Origin: Pseudomonadota bacterium
GTDB taxonomy: Bacteria > Pseudomonadota > Gammaproteobacteria > UBA11654
DNA length: 52,537 nt
Assembly (NCBI GenBank): GCA_029979325.1
Contig: JAPOHS010000001.1
Span: 1-52,537, forward strand
Direction of reading: 5' to 3'
Positions 9,058-17,518 of this stretch are shown piece by piece. The notes under the pieces were generated by a model. It searched no databases and was not told the DNA's origin. It worked only from the letters and a program-made list of their open reading frames with translations. How positions within the stretch are numbered: the stretch's first letter is position 1; each line of letters begins with the position of its first letter. A program made the position numbers and the translations under genes.

Positions 9058-9579
9058 CTAGCTAAATTCGCTATCAATTAATACGGCTATAAATAATGCT
9101 GGATCTGATCCATTATTTACCCACGCATGATTTGTCCCTCTTTGAACAACAACATCAAAAGGCTTGAGTTTAACCTCATCATCATCCAGTAGCAGTGTCA
9201 CATCACCATCCAACAAAACAATATAATCTATTGTTTTGGTCTCATGCATTGTGGGGTGTCTTGTTGTATCAACTCTTTCATGTTCAGCGCCAATTTTCTT
9301 GAATGCTTCTGATGCAAGTGATTCAAGCACTTCAATTGGAATACCTTCAGGTGTCGGGTTAATTTTAAAATATCTAAATTTACTGCCTCCTTTGGTTGGA
9401 GATAGAATGATATCTACATCGGCACGGTCAATCTGGTCTTTACTCTGAATGGCTTCACCGTCTGTATTCCATATCTCAAATAAACCACCGACATCTTCTC
9501 CAATGCTTCTTGAGGGTGGTCCATCAATTTTAATCACAGATTTACCATCTGAATTATGGCCTGTAACTATTCTTCTCAT
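9058..9579 (-). CDS. Cupin-domain protein
   Basis: 173 residues from the start chosen here, an ATG preceded by GAGGA at ideal spacing. A longer reading to 9606 has no ribosome site. The C-terminal half is a cupin barrel: metal-site residues in HPTMHETKTIDYIVLLDGD and the second motif KPFDVVVQRGTNHAWVN. The first ~90 residues are an unassigned beta-rich extension. Cupins of this size often act as dioxygenases or sugar/acid-binding proteins in catabolic clusters; which applies here is unknown. It is divergent from the small membrane protein gene at 9660. Confidence 0.8.
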   Translation of the reverse strand: MRRIVTGHNSDGKSVIKIDGPPSRSIGEDVGGLFEIWNTDGEAIQSKDQIDRADVDIILSPTKGGSKFRYFKINPTPEGIPIEVLESLASEAFKKIGAEHERVDTTRHPTMHETKTIDYIVLLDGDVTLLLDDDEVKLKPFDVVVQRGTNHAWVNNGSDPALFIAVLIDSEFS

Positions 9580-9659
9580 CTTGCTTCCTCTTAATTTAAA
9601 TTTCATCGTTTATATGATTATATAAAAGAAATTAAAACTATTAGAGGAGTACAACAATT

Positions 9660-10067
9660 ATGGAGATAAATCAGAATGTTATGGATATGTGGAACCTCAT
9701 GGGTCTTTTCATGGTATCCAATGCAATTTACTTTGCAGCCTGTGCATTTCTTATCTGGGTTGGTTTTCGATTTACAAATAACATTTATAACAATCCAGAT
9801 ACAAAGCTTATAGGCAAAGTACTGACAACAGTCTTTTGTCTCTCAGTGGCCATGTTTACATTTGGTAATATGACTGCTGGAGGACAACTTTTTAAGGACG
9901 TTGCTGAAGTATTCAATGCTATACAAGCTTCAGGAGTGGAGATTGGACCAGCAGCTGAAAGATTGATTGCTGCGACTGCAAATGCACCGAGTATCAATCT
10001 CATTCAGTGCCTATTCCTTGGATCTGTTGTGCTCATGCAGTTGGCACAAACTTGGATGAAAAAATAG
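9660..10067 (+). CDS. Small integral membrane protein, unknown function
   Basis: 135 residues with three clear hydrophobic helices (roughly 13-38, 51-71 and 111-131). A hydrophilic loop between the second and third contains AIQASGVEIGPAAERLIAAT. No family recognised. GAGGAG 9 bases upstream supports the start. It is a stand-alone gene followed immediately by a strong intrinsic terminator, so it is probably monocistronic. Confidence 0.75.
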   Translation: MEINQNVMDMWNLMGLFMVSNAIYFAACAFLIWVGFRFTNNIYNNPDTKLIGKVLTTVFCLSVAMFTFGNMTAGGQLFKDVAEVFNAIQASGVEIGPAAERLIAATANAPSINLIQCLFLGSVVLMQLAQTWMKK

Positions 10068-10090
10068 AATCATCTGTCTATCTATATAAA

Positions 10091-10116
10091 AAAAGCGCCG
10101 CTTGGCGCTTTTTTTT
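10091..10116 (+). terminator. Intrinsic terminator after the membrane protein gene
   Basis: A perfect 9-bp stem AAAAGCGCC / GGCGCTTTT with a GCTT loop and a run of T, 23 bases past the stop codon at 10067. The A-run on the other side could also make it act in reverse. Confidence 0.9.
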
Positions 10117-10180
10117 ATTTTAATTCGCATTATTTCAAATAATCACTTGCAAATATATTTCATAAGCGCATGATTATGAC

Positions 10181-10231
10181 AGCACTGATTTATTCCAACT
10201 TGCAGGTGCTTAAAAAACTGCTAAATAGGAC
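10181..10231 (+). promoter_or_regulatory. SAM-II/SAM-V-family riboswitch upstream of metY
   Basis: The layout matches the H-type pseudoknot aptamer of the SAM-II/SAM-V group. P1 is AGCAC (10181-10185) with GTGCT (10206-10210). The loop opens with TGATTTA (10186-10192), as in SAM-II. P2 is GCAG (10202-10205) with CTGC (10218-10221). The 3' end reads GCTAAATAGGA (10220-10230), where the family has GCTAAA followed by a purine-rich Shine-Dalgarno-like stretch. Family knowledge: SAM stabilises the pseudoknot and lowers expression. The gene downstream is metY, a homocysteine-forming enzyme, which is a classic target. Recognition is by eye; a covariance-model search would settle SAM-II versus SAM-V. 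Confidence 0.85.
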
Positions 10232-10264
10232 ATGAAAAAATTATTTTCTTCAAAACCTGTTTAG
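10232..10264 (+). CDS. Possible 10-codon leader peptide between aptamer and terminator
   Basis: ATG at 10232 directly after the aptamer's AGGA opens a 10-codon frame (MKKLFSSKPV) whose TAG stop (10262-10264) falls at the top of the terminator hairpin. A ribosome on it would cover the hairpin's 5' arm. Weakness: only one base separates AGGA from ATG, which is too close for efficient initiation, so the frame may be fortuitous. Confidence 0.3.
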   Translation: MKKLFSSKPV

Positions 10265-10282
10265 CAATAAACAGGTTTTTTT
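10252..10282 (+). terminator. Conditional terminator in the metY leader
   Basis: A perfect 12-bp stem AAAACCTGTTTA / TAAACAGGTTTT with GCAA loop (10264-10267) followed by more T, lying between the SAM aptamer and the metY ribosome site. Its 5' arm ACCTGT (10255-10260) can alternatively pair with GCAGGT (10202-10207) in the aptamer, the same bases used for P2 and P1. This gives a plausible antiterminator when SAM is absent. Confidence 0.88.
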
Positions 10283-10296
10283 ATAAGGAAATAAAA

Positions 10297-11577
10297 ATGA
10301 ATATAGAAACAAAATCAATACACTCGGGTTATTCACCTGATCCAACAACAAAGTCCGTAGCAACACCAATTTATCAGACGACATCCTATGCATTCGACAA
10401 TGCACAACATGGCGCTGAACTGTTCTCACTCCAAACCGAAGGCAATATTTATTCAAGAATAATGAATCCGACGAATGCGGTATTAGAGGAGAGGCTCGCT
10501 GATTTAGAAAATGGCATTGCTGCACTGACGGTTGCTTCTGGAATGGCGGCCATCACTTATTCTATACAGGCACTGACAAGAACTGGTCAAAATATTGTAT
10601 CCGTCAGTGAGCTCTATGGCGGAACTGCAGACTTTTTCTCAAATACACTTAAGAATCAAGGCATTGAAGTGCGATATGCAAATCATGATGACTATGAAGG
10701 GCTTGAGAAGTTAATTGATAAAAATACAACGCTCGTCTTTTGTGAATCAATTGGGAATCCACTCGGAAACATCTGTGACATAAGGAAGCTAGCAGAACTA
10801 GCTCATAGAAATGGTGTGCCACTTGTAGTCGATAACACAGTGGCAACACCTTACTTAATCAAACCAATTGATTATGGAGCTGATATTGTCATTCACTCTC
10901 TTACAAAATATATCGGTGGTCACGGAACAACAATTGGAGGGGCAATCATTGATGGCGGTAAATTTGACTGGTCAAGAGAACCGGAACGCTTTCCTCTTCT
11001 CAATGAGCCAGATGCTTCATATCATGGATTGATATACACGGAGGCTCTCGGTGAAGCAGCATTTATAGGTAGGTGCAGAGTTGGGCCATTAAGAAATACA
11101 GGCGCTGCATTGTCTCCATTTAATACTTTCCTTATTCTTCAGGGTATACAGACACTTCATGTGAGAATGGACAGGCATTGCGAAAATACACAGAAACTTG
11201 CTGAATACCTCGAGGCTCATGAATCAGTTGAATGGGTAAAATATGCAGGCCTTTTGAGTAGCCCATATCATGAACTATCTATTGAATATACAAATGGAAA
11301 ACCATCAGGAATTCTTAGCTTTGGCATCAAAGGTGGCAAAGAATCAGGCATCAAGTTTATCGATTCATTAAACCTAATCACGAGATTGGTAAATATTGGG
11401 GACACCAAATCTCTGGCAACACATCCAGCGTCAACCACACATAGTCAATTGGATGAATCAGATTATGAATCAGCCGGAATCTCTGCAGATATGATTCGGA
11501 TCTCTGTTGGCATTGAGAATATTGATGACATCATAGCTGATGTCAATCAAGCGATTCTGGAGTCACAAAAATCATGA
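10297..11577 (+). CDS. metY: O-acetylhomoserine sulfhydrylase (homocysteine synthase), MetY
   Basis: A 426-residue PLP enzyme of the Cys/Met metabolism family, length typical of MetY (longer than MetB/MetC). It joins sulfide to an O-acylhomoserine to give homocysteine. Visible features: SRIMNPTNAVLEERLADLE near the N-terminus, SELYGG in the cofactor region, FCESIGNP and VVDNTVATPYL, Schiff-base lysine K204 in HSLTKYIGGHGTTIGG, and HPASTTHSQ near the C-terminus. AAGGA lies 7 bases before the ATG. Expression is probably controlled by the SAM riboswitch and terminator upstream. A second, diverged MetY lies at 50163. The next gene overlaps its stop by ATGA. Confidence 0.95.
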   Translation: MNIETKSIHSGYSPDPTTKSVATPIYQTTSYAFDNAQHGAELFSLQTEGNIYSRIMNPTNAVLEERLADLENGIAALTVASGMAAITYSIQALTRTGQNIVSVSELYGGTADFFSNTLKNQGIEVRYANHDDYEGLEKLIDKNTTLVFCESIGNPLGNICDIRKLAELAHRNGVPLVVDNTVATPYLIKPIDYGADIVIHSLTKYIGGHGTTIGGAIIDGGKFDWSREPERFPLLNEPDASYHGLIYTEALGEAAFIGRCRVGPLRNTGAALSPFNTFLILQGIQTLHVRMDRHCENTQKLAEYLEAHESVEWVKYAGLLSSPYHELSIEYTNGKPSGILSFGIKGGKESGIKFIDSLNLITRLVNIGDTKSLATHPASTTHSQLDESDYESAGISADMIRISVGIENIDDIIADVNQAILESQKS

Positions 11578-11753
11578 TCGAAAAAATAAAGCTTAGAAAG
11601 AATACCGAATCTAATCAATTTAAATTGATTCAAGATCGCTCAACAATCCTAGATTTATTGAATCAGGGTTATACCCATAGAGAAGTAAAAAGTATCACTG
11701 GTGTGAGTCTAAGTTCAATAAATGCAATCGCTAAATTCTATCTCAAATCATAA
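11574..11753 (+). CDS. Very small helix-turn-helix protein coupled to metY
   Basis: 59 residues, starting in the ATGA overlap with the metY stop, so it is probably translated by coupling. The second half reads as a clean helix-turn-helix of the resolvase/HTH_23 type: ILDLLNQGYTHREVKSITG then VSLSSINAIAKFYLK, with the Gly turn and the V-S-x-x-S-I recognition helix. The N-terminal 20 residues are basic. No other domain is present. Inference: a DNA-binding regulator expressed together with metY, possibly acting on methionine or sulfur genes. I know of no named family for it, and annotation pipelines may skip it because of size. Confidence 0.65.
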   Translation: MIEKIKLRKNTESNQFKLIQDRSTILDLLNQGYTHREVKSITGVSLSSINAIAKFYLKS

Positions 11754-11762
11754 AATCCTTGG

Positions 11763-11790
11763 ATAGACTATTTACGAAAAAATAGTCTAT
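11763..11790 (+). other. 11-bp perfect hairpin covering the start of the next gene
   Basis: ATAGACTATTT (11763-11773) pairs perfectly with AAATAGTCTAT (11780-11790) around loop ACGAAA. It lacks a T-run, so it is a poor terminator. The ATG at 11789 has its first two bases inside the 3' arm, and no Shine-Dalgarno sequence precedes it. Confidence 0.6.
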
Positions 11791-12505
11791 GAATGATGAA
11801 ATAGAAAAGATTGCCATATTTGGTGCAAACGGTTCGATTGGAAGAGCCTTATGTGCTCACTATGAGAAACAGTCAAATGTTTATGCCTTCACTCGTGACG
11901 ATTTTGACATCAATGAAAGTGGAATAGATAAAATTCTACTCGATGACTATGAAGAAGAAACATTTTTTCAATCTGCAAGTAAGTTTGAGAATGATTTCTT
12001 TAATAAAATAATTGTTTGCAATGGGATCCTTCATGATAAAAATTTCATGCCAGAAAAACGAATCGAAGATTTTTCAAATGATCAGTTCCTAGAGACCATC
12101 AGTATAAATACATTGATACCAACATTGATTGCGAAAAGTTTCTATAAAAAGCTAAAAAAGAACGATCGATCTATTCTTGCATTTCTTTCTGCGAGAGTTG
12201 GAAGCATTACCGATAACAGATCAGGTGGGTGGTATTCATACAGAGCCTCAAAGGCTGCTCTGAACATGGTGATAAGGAATCTTTCGATTGAGCTCAGCAG
12301 GTACAATCAAGAACTTGTGGTTATCGGCCTACATCCCGGTACAGTGGATAGTCGCCTATCTCAACCTTTTCAAAAGAATCTAGAAGATTCGAAAATATTT
12401 TCTGCAGATTTTTCTGTATTAAAACTGTCATCAGTTATTGACTCCTTAGAAATTGAAGATTCTGGAAAGTGCATTGCTTGGGATGGGGAAGAAATACTTC
12501 CTTAA
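11789..12505 (+). CDS. Short-chain dehydrogenase/reductase
   Basis: 238 residues of the SDR fold. The cofactor motif is IAIFGANGSIGRALCAHY. The catalytic block has the Ser in LAFLSARVGSI and the Y-x-x-x-K in WYSYRASKAALNM; LHPGTVDSRLS follows, as in classical SDRs. In place of the usual NNAG it has VCNGILHD, which resembles the C-factor/CsgA-like subgroup. The oxidoreductase substrate is unknown. The start is uncertain because the ATG sits in a hairpin without a ribosome site. The next in-frame Met is far inside the protein, so the Rossmann motif needs this start. Confidence 0.85.
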   Translation: MNDEIEKIAIFGANGSIGRALCAHYEKQSNVYAFTRDDFDINESGIDKILLDDYEEETFFQSASKFENDFFNKIIVCNGILHDKNFMPEKRIEDFSNDQFLETISINTLIPTLIAKSFYKKLKKNDRSILAFLSARVGSITDNRSGGWYSYRASKAALNMVIRNLSIELSRYNQELVVIGLHPGTVDSRLSQPFQKNLEDSKIFSADFSVLKLSSVIDSLEIEDSGKCIAWDGEEILP

Positions 12506-12654
12506 TTCATAAGAGTCCTAAGACTTCGCCCACTAAAAATAAACTAAATATTAGCAATAAAAATTCTGTTAATCGTAAATCCATAATTATTTTTTTGTTA
12601 AATGACACGAGTTAGTTCGTCCAAATGAAATGGTTGGATTTACCGAAAATAAAA

Positions 12655-12690
12655 AAAAGAAAAACCCCGATAACTTATCGCTATCGGGGC
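12655..12690 (-). terminator. Intrinsic terminator of the TonB receptor gene
   Basis: Stem CCCCGATA (12665-12672) / TATCGGGG (12682-12689). The A-rich stretch 12651-12664 becomes a long T-tract when read on the minus strand. It lies 34 bases past the receptor stop; it may also stop plus-strand transcription from the SDR gene, though the T-run there is weaker. The rest of the 220-bp gap shows nothing recognisable. Confidence 0.88.
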
Positions 12691-12723
12691 TTTATTCTTT
12701 GGATAATTCTAATTATTTAATTA

Positions 12724-14862
12724 TTAGAAATTCCATCTAATCGAAGCATCCAGCGTCCTTGGTGGGTTGTAATAAGGAACAAAAAGCTGAGATGTTGTAT
12801 AGGTATTATCCGTACAGTTATTGCACTCAAGCTTTAAAATCCAACCTTGATTGCTATCCAGAGCAATTCCAGCATTGAGGACTTCCTCACCGCTCTCATT
12901 ATAACCAAGTTGTCTAGTTGCTGTTACACTCTCTCCCATCAAGCGATAGCTCGCATAGGGTCTGAGCGTCATTCCGTTACCAACTTCCATTTCACCAGTG
13001 ATACCCAGTGTGTATGTTTCATCAGGAGTACGCTTCGGCCATGCTTTTTCGCAATTTACATCAAATGCTGCAAAACTTGTATTAGGAGCTGAACAACCTG
13101 TTGGAAGATCAACATATTTAGCATCTTGGAATCCCATTGCAAAGAATACTTGAACATTTTCAGTGGGAAGATAAGTGATCTCAGCTTCCAATCCTGTGTT
13201 ATTGATTCCACCAGCATTAGTAGTCAAGAACTGACCATCAGGGGTAGCGGATGTTGTTTGGAGATCCTTCAGGTCAGAGTGGAACAAAGTGATGTTTGCT
13301 CTCAATCGACCATCCAAATAATCACCTCTCATACCCATTTCGTATGACCAAAGAGATTCCGGGTCAAAGCTCAAACATCCTGGCCCTGCGGTACAACGTG
13401 AGTTCCAACCGCCCGATTTAAATCCTTTGGTTGCGGATGCATAAATCATAAGATCTTCACTGATATTTTTCTTATATGCAATCCTTGGTGTCCATGCAGA
13501 TGTGGCCAAAGTTGTTGGAACACCAGCATCAATCAATGCCTGAGTATCGATGCTTCCAGAGAATGCGATTGATTTTTCATCATCGGTCCATCGAGCACCC
13601 AATGTGAGTGTTCCATCTCCAAGAGGAATATCTGCTTGAGCGTAGACTGATTTACTGTCAGTTCCATTTTCAAGAACTCTGTTTGCAAGATTTACAACTG
13701 CATTACCTGGAGCTCCTGCAAAGGCGCCAAAATCTAGGTAGTCAGCAAAATCTGTTACGTTGTCTTCATTCATAAAGAAAACGCCTGTTGTTAAGGTAGA
13801 ACCATAGAACTCGCCCGTCCATTTGACTTCAAGCGACTCCATATCGTGCTCACCGTCATTATCAATGGCAAAAAAGTCATCGCTCAAAGCATTAGGGAAG
13901 TTCAAAAGAAATTTCTGATCCATTGAACGTTTACCAATGATGACATTGGTCACTCCATTGTCACCTTCTATAGCTAGGTTGGATGTAAAGTTGACATTTC
14001 TCACATCATTGCCATAACCATTGGATTTCAGGTCACCTCCGCCAACAAGTACAGCATTAACAGTGGCTCTTGAAGTTGAGACCCTGTCTCCTCCAACCAA
14101 AGCACCTCTGACATTTGCATAAGATGTTTCAGCTGCATCAATTGTAATGTCCCATGTGACATCATCAGAAATCAGTGAGCGCATTGCTAATCTGACCCCT
14201 TTATTGTCCATGTCATTGAATGTTTCATTCACAGCTGTATTTTTGAGATATCCATCATCATTGATTGAATAAGCGGATAACTTGGTTAAAAAAGTGTCAG
14301 TCAAAGGAATATCCAATGAAGCCTTAAAAGAACGTTTTGAAAACCTTCCCATTCCGGCTTCAGCATAACCGCCGAACTCTTCAGCAGGTTTTTTCATGAT
14401 TAATGCAATCGCACCGCCTGTTGTATTCCTGCCATAAAGAGTACCCTGAGGTCCTCTCAAAACCTCAATACGCTCTACATCAAAGAGTGCAAAATTATTT
14501 GCATTCTGTCTGGTGACATAAACATCATCAACATAAGTACCAACGGGTGGATCAAATGTAGCGATTGATTCATCATTTCCTTGTCCTCTCATGTAGTACA
14601 TATTTGCAGTTCCAAGACCGGTGTTATTGCCTCCAAATAAATTTGGAACAACATTAACCAGATCAATGGTGTTGTCGATTTGCAAAACCTCCATTTGTTG
14701 CTCGCCATATGCGCTGACAGCAATTGGTGTATCTTGCACTGATGCCTCACGACGCTCAGCAGTGACTACTATCTCTTCTATTTCCAAAGCAAGTGTTACA
14801 TCTGATGCAACCATTGATGCCGCGAAAATAGTGATAGCAACTATTTGATTCTTTCTAAACAT
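12724..14862 (-). CDS. TonB-dependent outer-membrane receptor
   Basis: 712 residues. An N-terminal signal peptide (to about residue 25) precedes a TonB-box-like start IEEIVVTAERREASVQDTP. Then comes the plug domain with VLRGPQGTLYGRNTTGGAIALI and a 22-strand barrel ending in the aromatic residue F (SIRWNF), as required for outer-membrane insertion. Such receptors import large or scarce nutrients using proton motive force. The plug wording resembles receptors common in marine gammaproteobacteria, where ligands include carbohydrates, aromatics and vitamins rather than only iron. No neighbour reveals the ligand. It has its own terminator and a ~65-bp gap from alaS. Confidence 0.94.
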   Translation of the reverse strand: MFRKNQIVAITIFAASMVASDVTLALEIEEIVVTAERREASVQDTPIAVSAYGEQQMEVLQIDNTIDLVNVVPNLFGGNNTGLGTANMYYMRGQGNDESIATFDPPVGTYVDDVYVTRQNANNFALFDVERIEVLRGPQGTLYGRNTTGGAIALIMKKPAEEFGGYAEAGMGRFSKRSFKASLDIPLTDTFLTKLSAYSINDDGYLKNTAVNETFNDMDNKGVRLAMRSLISDDVTWDITIDAAETSYANVRGALVGGDRVSTSRATVNAVLVGGGDLKSNGYGNDVRNVNFTSNLAIEGDNGVTNVIIGKRSMDQKFLLNFPNALSDDFFAIDNDGEHDMESLEVKWTGEFYGSTLTTGVFFMNEDNVTDFADYLDFGAFAGAPGNAVVNLANRVLENGTDSKSVYAQADIPLGDGTLTLGARWTDDEKSIAFSGSIDTQALIDAGVPTTLATSAWTPRIAYKKNISEDLMIYASATKGFKSGGWNSRCTAGPGCLSFDPESLWSYEMGMRGDYLDGRLRANITLFHSDLKDLQTTSATPDGQFLTTNAGGINNTGLEAEITYLPTENVQVFFAMGFQDAKYVDLPTGCSAPNTSFAAFDVNCEKAWPKRTPDETYTLGITGEMEVGNGMTLRPYASYRLMGESVTATRQLGYNESGEEVLNAGIALDSNQGWILKLECNNCTDNTYTTSQLFVPYYNPPRTLDASIRWNF

Positions 14863-14929
14863 TATTACTAACCCCTAGCTTTTATTTAAAAACGAAGATA
14901 AGTTACCATAACTTAGTGATCTGGAGCTA

Positions 14930-17518
14930 TTAAATTTGAGACAAAAACTCTCTGATCGAATCCAAAGCAGCAGGAGTTTTTTTAGCGTCAGAACCGCCTG
15001 CTTGTGCAAAATTAACTTTTCCGCCTCCATTTCCATCCAAGGCAGACGAAATGATTTCTGCGATTGATTTTGCTTCTATTTTTGATGTCAAATCATCAGT
15101 GACACCAATTGTAAATGTCACTTTGCCTTTCTGATTGACAGAGGAAAGAATGATCACTCCCGATTTCAGCTTATTTTTGAACTGATCAATGGCTCCTCGC
15201 ATAACACTTGGCTCAATATCGTTCTCTAGTTCTTTATATAAGTAATTGATTCCATTGATATTTTCTGAGCTATCTAGATCTGAGCTAGATTGTCCTGAAG
15301 CAATCTTTGACTTGAGTTGTTTTATTTCAGTCTGAAGTTTTTTATTTGAATCTAACAAGGATTCCACTTTACTGGTGACGTCCTCTCTTCTGGTTTGAAG
15401 TAAATCAGTCAGTGATTCAACCAAATGCTCTGTCTCTTTTGCCCACTTCAAAGCTTTGTCTCCCGTTATTGCCTCAATTCTTCTCGTTCCTGAAGATATG
15501 CTTGATTCAGAAACAACTTTAAATATTCCAATTTCATTTGTGTTTTCAACATGAGTTCCCCCGCATAGCTCTTTTGAAAAATCTCCAACATCTAGCACCC
15601 TGACATCTTCGCCATATTTTTCACCAAAAAGAGCCATCGCTCCAGAGTCAATCGCCTCATCATGTTTCATGATACTGGTTTGAACATCAATATTCTCTTC
15701 AATTTTCTCATTCACAATTGTTTCTATTTCTCTAATTTCAGTTGCTGTGAGTGATTGATGATGTGAAAAATCAAATCTGATCTTTTCATCATCCACTAAA
15801 GAACCTCTTTGTTGCACATGATCACCCAAAACCATCATCAAAGCTCTATGCAACATATGCGTACCAGTATGATTCAATGTAATTGATTTTCTTCTAACAG
15901 GATTTACGGAGGCGAGAATCTTGTCTCCAACCGAAATTTGACCATTAGAAACAGTCCCAAAATGAGAGTATGCATTGCCCGAGAACTGAGTATCCATGAC
16001 CTCAAAGACACCTGTATCTGAGTCAAAAGATCCTTGGTCGCCTACCTGTCCTCCGCTTTCAGCATAAAATGGTGTTTTATCTAAAATGATTTGCCCGAAT
16101 TCTCCTTGATGAAGAACATCTGAGCCATCTTGCCCAAAAACTCCAATGATTTTGCTGTCCGTCTCTAAAACTTTGTATCCATGAAATTCGCTTTGCAAAT
16201 CATGATTGAGGCTAAAGGACTCATCTGACTGGAATTTACTTGCGCTTCTTGCCAATTCCCTCTGTCTTTCCATCGCCTTCTCAAAACCATCGAGATCGAC
16301 AACTCGCGATACGCTTCTCGCGATATCGACCGTCATATCCAACGGAAAACCATATGTGTCATATAGCTTGAATGCAAATTCACCCGATATCATTTCATCA
16401 TTTGATCGATCAAATTCTTTCTGCAATAAACTCATTCCCTGTGAAAGCGTTGCAGCAAACCTCTCTTCTTCCATCAATATGATCCGCTCTATGTAATCTT
16501 TTTTATTGAGAAGCTCTGGATATGTTTGTCCCATTTCTTCTGCTAAAACACCTACAAGCTTAAAAAAGAATGGGGTCTCAATTTCAAGATCATATCCATG
16601 CCTCAATGCTCTCCTGATTATTCTTCTTAGAACATAACCCCTGCCCTCATTATCAGGAGTGACTCCATCCATAATGAGAAAAGCAGAAGATCGAATGTGA
16701 TCAGCAATGACTCTATAATGACTCTCCTCTCCTTTTTCTGATTGGCTTTTGATTGTGCCAATTAATCTTTTAAATAAATCAATATCGTAATTACTGCTTA
16801 CCCCTTGCATCACTGCAGCAATTCGCTCCAATCCCATTCCTGTATCAACAGACGGCTTGGGCAAATTGACAAGCTCTCCATTGGTTTGCCTATCGAATTG
16901 CATGAAAACAAGATTCCATATTTCTACGAAACGATCGCCATCTTCATCATCTGACCCAGGAGGGCCGCCATCGATGTGATCTCCATGATCATAAAATATC
17001 TCGCTACAAGGGCCGCATGGTCCTGTATCACCCATAGACCAAAAGTTTGACTTTTCACCCAGTCGAATAAGTCTATCAGCTGATACTCCGACCTTATCAA
17101 GCCAAATGCTTGCAGCCTCATCATCGTCTTCAAAAATGGTGACCCAAAGACGATCTTTTTCAAGTTTGAGTTCATTGGTGATGAAGTCCCATGCCAAATG
17201 GATTGCATCTTCTTTAAAGTAGTCTCCAAAACTGAAGTTGCCAAGCATTTCAAAGAAAGTGTGATGACGTGATGTATAGCCGACATTTTCAAGATCATTG
17301 TGTTTACCGCCTGCTCTCAAACATCTCTGTGCACTGACTGCTTTTGTGAAACCTTGATCTTCTTTCCCCAAAAAAATGTCTTTGAATTGGACCATTCCAG
17401 CATTTGTGAACAAGAGTGTCGGATCATTTGCAGGAATCAGGGGCGAACTCTTGACGCTCTGATGTCCTTTTGACTCAAAGAATTCAATAAAAGCTTGTCT
17501 TATTTCATTTGTTTTCAT
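14930..17518 (-). CDS. alaS: Alanyl-tRNA synthetase
   Basis: 862 residues from the chosen start MKTNEIRQAFIEFFESKGH, which aligns with E. coli AlaRS and has AGGA 4 bases upstream; a start four codons earlier has none. Class II catalytic domain: SSPLIPANDPTLLFTNAGMVQFKD, and the motif 3 region up to GRGYVLRRIIRRALRHG. Editing domain: HTGTHMLHRAL and CGGTHVENTNEIG supply the zinc/deacylation residues. The C-Ala domain ends with GGGKVNFAQAGG. It charges tRNA-Ala and clears mischarged Ser/Gly. Its start overlaps the recX stop by 14 bases, the classic recA-recX-alaS order. Confidence 0.98.
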   Translation of the reverse strand: MKTNEIRQAFIEFFESKGHQSVKSSPLIPANDPTLLFTNAGMVQFKDIFLGKEDQGFTKAVSAQRCLRAGGKHNDLENVGYTSRHHTFFEMLGNFSFGDYFKEDAIHLAWDFITNELKLEKDRLWVTIFEDDDEAASIWLDKVGVSADRLIRLGEKSNFWSMGDTGPCGPCSEIFYDHGDHIDGGPPGSDDEDGDRFVEIWNLVFMQFDRQTNGELVNLPKPSVDTGMGLERIAAVMQGVSSNYDIDLFKRLIGTIKSQSEKGEESHYRVIADHIRSSAFLIMDGVTPDNEGRGYVLRRIIRRALRHGYDLEIETPFFFKLVGVLAEEMGQTYPELLNKKDYIERIILMEEERFAATLSQGMSLLQKEFDRSNDEMISGEFAFKLYDTYGFPLDMTVDIARSVSRVVDLDGFEKAMERQRELARSASKFQSDESFSLNHDLQSEFHGYKVLETDSKIIGVFGQDGSDVLHQGEFGQIILDKTPFYAESGGQVGDQGSFDSDTGVFEVMDTQFSGNAYSHFGTVSNGQISVGDKILASVNPVRRKSITLNHTGTHMLHRALMMVLGDHVQQRGSLVDDEKIRFDFSHHQSLTATEIREIETIVNEKIEENIDVQTSIMKHDEAIDSGAMALFGEKYGEDVRVLDVGDFSKELCGGTHVENTNEIGIFKVVSESSISSGTRRIEAITGDKALKWAKETEHLVESLTDLLQTRREDVTSKVESLLDSNKKLQTEIKQLKSKIASGQSSSDLDSSENINGINYLYKELENDIEPSVMRGAIDQFKNKLKSGVIILSSVNQKGKVTFTIGVTDDLTSKIEAKSIAEIISSALDGNGGGKVNFAQAGGSDAKKTPAALDSIREFLSQI

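Noticed and set aside
9580..9606. Nine-codon N-terminal extension of the cupin protein
   Set aside because: The region contains the Shine-Dalgarno sequence of the downstream ATG and has none of its own.
11763..11790. Hairpin after the small HTH gene as an intrinsic terminator
   Set aside because: No T-run follows and the arm overlaps the next start codon.
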